Below, one piece after another: positions 61,022-64,000 of a DNA stretch of 64,000 bases (position 1 is the stretch's first letter; each line of letters begins with the position of its first letter). The translations under genes were made by a program, and so were the position numbers. The stretch comes from Bradyrhizobium forestalis. Lineage in GTDB: Bacteria; Pseudomonadota; Alphaproteobacteria; Rhizobiales; Xanthobacteraceae. The DNA lies in NCBI RefSeq assembly GCF_002795245.1, contig NZ_PGVG01000035.1, positions 1 to 64,000 on the forward strand. The letters run 5' to 3'. The notes under the pieces were generated by a model. That model ran no database searches, was not told the origin of the DNA, and worked only from the letters and a program-made list of their open reading frames with translations.

Positions 61022-62713
61022 TCAGGCCCAGTACCATTCGCGGATATTCCAGCAGTTGATGGAGGTGTTGATGTTGGGACGGAAGCCTTGCAGCCCCTCT
61101 TTCACGCCTTCGGCGATGAAGCCCTGGAACATCGGCAGGATCGCAAGGTCGTTGCGGATCAGCTTTTGCAGATCGCCATAGGTGGTCTTGCGCTGTGCGA
61201 GCTCGAACTGCTTGGCGCCTTCGGCGAGGAGACGATCCGCCTCGGGGTTCTTGTACTGATAGGTGTTGTAGCCGCGGCCGCCCTTGGCAGGGATCGCGCC
61301 GGAGCCGAAGCGCGGCGTCACGTCGGGATCGCTGCCGAGCATGAAGTTCACCGACACCAGCACCGAGTTGAACTTCGACTGCTGCCAGAAGTCACCCCAG
61401 ATCACCGCGGCCGGCATGTTGTTGACGCGCATCGCAGCGCCGATCGCGCGCCAGTCCTGGATCAGGAGCTGCTGGGTCTGCTCGCGCACCGCATTGCCCG
61501 ATGTCGTCGAGTTGGTGAATTCGAGCTTGACGCCGCCCTTCTCGCGCACGCCACCGGAGCCGCGCACCCACCCCGCCGCATCGAGCAGCGCGTTGGCCTT
61601 GGCCGGATCGTATTTGTGCTGCGGCAGTCCCTGCTGAAACGACCAGGCCTGCTGCGGCACAAAACTCTCGGTCTGCGTCGGCAGACCGTAATAGAGCGCA
61701 TCGATGATCGCCTGCTTGTTGATGGCGAGATAGAGCGCCTCGCGCACCGCGCGGTCGGCGAAGGGACCGAACTCCAGATTCGGCGCGATATGCTCCACGG
61801 AGGACGTCGAGGAGACGACGATCTTGCGGCCCTTCAGCGTCTTCGCCTCCTGCACGAAGTTCGGCAAGATGCCTTGCAGGCCGGTGTAGTCGACCTGTCC
61901 GGTGCGGAACTGGGTGTAGAGCACGGTAAGGTCGGGGATGTATTTGAAGACCACGCGCTCAACGTAAGGACCTTTGCCGTGATAGCCGGTGTGGGCGTTG
62001 AGCAGGATGTGGTCGCCGGGCACGCGCTCGCCCCACCGGAACGGCCCGGTGCCGACGGGCGCATTGTGGAACGGCGAGGCGTTCGGATCGGACGCCTTCT
62101 CCAGGATGTGTTTTGGCACGATGAAGGTCAGCGATCCCAGGATCGACATGTAGGGTGAATAGGGCGCTTCCATGCGCCAATGGATCTCGTCGGCTGCGAC
62201 GACCTTGATGTCCTTGACAAGGCTGTGGCCGACGCGGCTGCGCGCGCGGAAGTTGGGATCGTTGATCAGCTCGAGCGAGAACTTGACGTCCTCGGCCGTG
62301 AACGGCGTGCCGTCGTGCCACTTCACGTCGTTGCGCAGCTTGATCTTCCAGGTCAGGCCGTCGGCCGACAGGCCGCCATTCTCGATGGTCGGGACTTCGC
62401 GTGCGAGGTCGGGAACGAAATTGCCGGCAGGATCGATGAACCAGAGCAGCGAGAACACCTGCCACCAGATGCCCTGGTCGACCTCGATGCCGGGCATCAG
62501 GGGGTGAAAGACGGTCGGCTCCTGCGACAGCGCGGCGATCACCTGGCCGCGCGGCTTGTCCGGCGGATTGGTCGGGCGTTCGGTCTGGGCGAAGGCGTTG
62601 CCCGAAAGCGTCCATCCCGCCGCGGCTCCGGCGCCGAGCTGGAAGAATTGACGGCGATTCGGAATGCCGAGATGCAGTGCCCCAACGCCGAGCTTGCCGG
62701 TGTCGTCTGCCAT
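61022..62713 (-). CDS. periplasmic substrate-binding protein, SBP family 5 (Tat-exported)
   Basis: The 563-residue protein is of the size of oligopeptide/dipeptide/opine-binding proteins. The N-terminus NRRQFFQLGAGAAAGWTLSG is a twin-arginine signal with cleavage near NAFAQ. The conserved region LRNDVKWHDGTPFTAEDVKF is the family 5 signature. It is the first gene of the operon, divergent from the XRE-cupin regulator. Confidence 0.93.
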   Translation of the reverse strand: MADDTGKLGVGALHLGIPNRRQFFQLGAGAAAGWTLSGNAFAQTERPTNPPDKPRGQVIAALSQEPTVFHPLMPGIEVDQGIWWQVFSLLWFIDPAGNFVPDLAREVPTIENGGLSADGLTWKIKLRNDVKWHDGTPFTAEDVKFSLELINDPNFRARSRVGHSLVKDIKVVAADEIHWRMEAPYSPYMSILGSLTFIVPKHILEKASDPNASPFHNAPVGTGPFRWGERVPGDHILLNAHTGYHGKGPYVERVVFKYIPDLTVLYTQFRTGQVDYTGLQGILPNFVQEAKTLKGRKIVVSSTSSVEHIAPNLEFGPFADRAVREALYLAINKQAIIDALYYGLPTQTESFVPQQAWSFQQGLPQHKYDPAKANALLDAAGWVRGSGGVREKGGVKLEFTNSTTSGNAVREQTQQLLIQDWRAIGAAMRVNNMPAAVIWGDFWQQSKFNSVLVSVNFMLGSDPDVTPRFGSGAIPAKGGRGYNTYQYKNPEADRLLAEGAKQFELAQRKTTYGDLQKLIRNDLAILPMFQGFIAEGVKEGLQGFRPNINTSINCWNIREWYWA

Positions 62714-62799
62714 GACCCACTCTCCGTTTCCGCACGCGGCACCGTCTCCCGCGCCCCCGAGACCCCGGCAAAGGGACAGGAGTGGGCTTTAGTGCTTCT

Positions 62800-62819
62800 A
62801 AATTTTTCAGCCAAAATTT
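62800..62819. promoter_or_regulatory. candidate operator in divergent promoter region
   Basis: AAATTTT-TCAGCC-AAAATTT is a perfect 7-6-7 inverted repeat lying 87 bp before the binding-protein start and 116 bp before the regulator start. It is a good candidate site for the adjacent XRE-cupin repressor. Confidence 0.5.
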
Positions 62820-62934
62820 CATCATGACTAAATACAGCTGTCAATCGCATTGCTAGTATGCGCGACCTTTTCATTCCGACTAAAGCCACGGGACCGATCC
62901 GGTCCGAGGCTGAGATGATGCATGGGAGAGCGAC

Positions 62935-63567
62935 ATGAATGGTCGCGGCGACACGAACGGCCCCAAGAACGTTGCGACGGTCGAGGCCGACGACGCCGTC
63001 GACCAGCGCCTGGGTGAAACCGTGCGGCTGCTGCGGCAGCGTGCCGGCCTGTCGATCCAGGACGTCGCCAACAAGACCGGCCTGTCCACCGGCATGATCA
63101 GCCAGCTCGAACGCGCGCGCGCCATGCCGTCGATCCGCACCCTGCGCCTGCTCAGCATCGCGCTCGACGTTCCCATCTCCTATTTCTTCGAGAGCAGCGA
63201 TCCCGCCGACGGGCAGCGCTACATCGTGCGCAAGAACAACCGGCGGCTGCTGCGGCTCACCGCCAGCGGCGTCGTCAAGGAAGCGCTGACCCCGGAAGGC
63301 AAAGGCCAGCTCGAGCTCTACGAGCTCACGCTCAACCCCGGCGCCTCCTCCGGCACCGACTTCCTGCAGCACACCGGCGAGAAGGCGGGTTACATCCTCT
63401 CGGGCAGCCTGCGGCTGTGGCTCGACAACCAGGCCCACCTGCTGGAAGCCGGCGACAGCTTTCGTTTTCCGAGCATCGTGCCGCACATGTTCGACAACCC
63501 GACCCAGCAGGTGGCGCGCGTGATCTGGGTGACGACGCTGCGCCAGACCGATCCGCCGGCGGGTTGA
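62935..63567 (+). CDS. XRE-cupin transcriptional regulator (PuuR-like)
   Basis: The 210-residue protein has an N-terminal helix-turn-helix (LRQRAGLSIQDVANKTGLST and MISQLERARAMPSIRTL) and a C-terminal cupin (about 125-200; TGEKAGYILSGSLRLWLDN, DSFRFPSIVPHMF) that senses a small ligand. It is divergent from the importer/oxidase operon at 54810-62713 and is its likely regulator. Confidence 0.93.
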   Translation: MNGRGDTNGPKNVATVEADDAVDQRLGETVRLLRQRAGLSIQDVANKTGLSTGMISQLERARAMPSIRTLRLLSIALDVPISYFFESSDPADGQRYIVRKNNRRLLRLTASGVVKEALTPEGKGQLELYELTLNPGASSGTDFLQHTGEKAGYILSGSLRLWLDNQAHLLEAGDSFRFPSIVPHMFDNPTQQVARVIWVTTLRQTDPPAG

Positions 63568-63694
63568 GGCGGCCCCGTTCCGCACCACCGGAAATTGCCC
63601 CTCGACGCCGCCGCGCCGAGTCTGTAGCTCACATGTGCCCGCTGCTCGACAAGGCGACCGGGCGGTCCGCGGCAGGCGTCTTTGGTGTGAGACC

Positions 63695-64000
63695 ATGAAA
63701 CTCAGGGGGCTTCTGACACTCGCGTTGGCCGCACAGGTCGTCGTGACTGCTGCAGTCTTCCTGACCTCCGATCTGGTGACCGGCACCGCGGAATTCGGCA
63801 CGGCCCAGCTCATCGCCCTGCTCGCGAGCGCCGCTGTTGCGGTGTTGCTTGCCCATCTCTGCACCCGCACGATCGAGACATGGCAGCAAGAACGCACCGC
63901 TGAGCAGCTGGCTGAGCAGGCGCAGGCCAGCGCACAGATGATGCAAGCGGTCATCAAGACCGCGCTCGATGCCTTCATTCAGATCGACGAAAGCGGTGCC
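63695..64000 (+). CDS. N-terminus of a membrane PAS-type signalling protein (partial)
   Basis: A frame from ATG 63695 is open to the window edge (102 codons). It encodes two hydrophobic helices (TLALAAQVVVTAAVFLTSDL and LIALLASAAVAVLLAHLCT), a coiled segment rich in Gln/Glu/Ala, and the start of a PAS domain (VIKTALDAFIQIDESGA). The output domain (kinase or GGDEF/EAL) lies beyond the window. Confidence 0.75.
   Translation, partial: MKLRGLLTLALAAQVVVTAAVFLTSDLVTGTAEFGTAQLIALLASAAVAVLLAHLCTRTIETWQQERTAEQLAEQAQASAQMMQAVIKTALDAFIQIDESGA

Noticed and set aside
62785..62802. Irr-like box (tttagtgcttctaaa) before the XRE-cupin operon
   Set aside because: It lacks two bases of the 5' half and has wrong spacing compared with the clean element at 27298-27314.

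Overview
The window reads as a chromosomal segment of a Bradyrhizobium-like alphaproteobacterium. The evidence is uniformly high GC, a genome littered with several families of short palindromic repeats typical of that genus, an Irr-type iron box in front of bacterioferritin, FixK-like and CtrA-like boxes, an intracellular PHA depolymerase, and many small secreted proteins of the kind common in Bradyrhizobium. The assignment is inference from content; no rRNA, tRNA, CRISPR array or complete insertion sequence was seen.

Layout. 1-4996: a gene tail (possibly a transposase) and then a four-gene polyamine-type ABC importer (ATPase, binding protein, two permeases). 5119-9714: a PRC-barrel protein, a low-complexity protein, an OmpR/EnvZ-type two-component pair, a zinc-ribbon mini-protein and a lytic transglycosylase. 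9911-14858: a TPP riboswitch followed by thiO-thiS-thiG-thiE-thiC, with two near-identical palindromic elements inside the operon. 14990-16906: the clearest accessory patch, with a broken AT-richer TIR-like gene, a truncated mug copy, a ParD/ParE-like toxin-antitoxin pair and an intact mug gene. 17029-25910: metabolic and small secreted genes (VOC protein, GST, RidA, J-domain protein, SDR, a Fis-type mini-regulator behind a CtrA-like box, a collagen-like protein, an alpha/beta hydrolase). 25976-29079: a PPOX flavoprotein, bacterioferritin and its ferredoxin, and small glycine-rich exported proteins. 29160-36995: cell-wall enzymes (MltB-like transglycosylase, L,D-transpeptidase), EttA, a hydroxyacid dehydrogenase and a sulfurtransferase. 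37064-40362: a rhodanese with a repeat-encoded tail, and a divergent VWA / MoxR ATPase pair flanking a small membrane protein. 40363-41235: a long non-coding block that looks like a dispersed Bradyrhizobium repeat. 41236-50157: a GMC oxidoreductase, GNAT, SMP-30 lactonase, AraC regulator, enolase-superfamily enzyme, GST and PHA depolymerase. 50206-54362: a 1111-residue SAM-cyclase-ATPase-TPR protein and a membrane protein. 54810-63567: a peptide/opine-type ABC importer co-oriented with a FAD amine/amino-acid oxidase and a 2-hydroxyacid dehydrogenase, divergent from an XRE-cupin regulator. 63695 to the end: the start of a membrane PAS-type signalling protein.

How the genes work together. The thiamine operon is a self-contained, riboswitch-controlled unit for the thiazole and pyrimidine branches. 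The 54810-63567 block looks like one inducible import-and-oxidation pathway for an amino-acid, opine or dipeptide-like substrate. Bacterioferritin and its ferredoxin form an iron storage and release pair under an apparent Irr operator. The rest is mostly independent housekeeping or envelope genes separated by palindromic repeats, several of which supply stop codons or coding tails to adjacent genes. No complete, convincingly new multi-gene defence or mobile system was found. The best leads are the 14990-16906 patch, the CtrA-box/mini-FlbD locus, the non-coding block at 40540-41100 and the 54810-63567 pathway.
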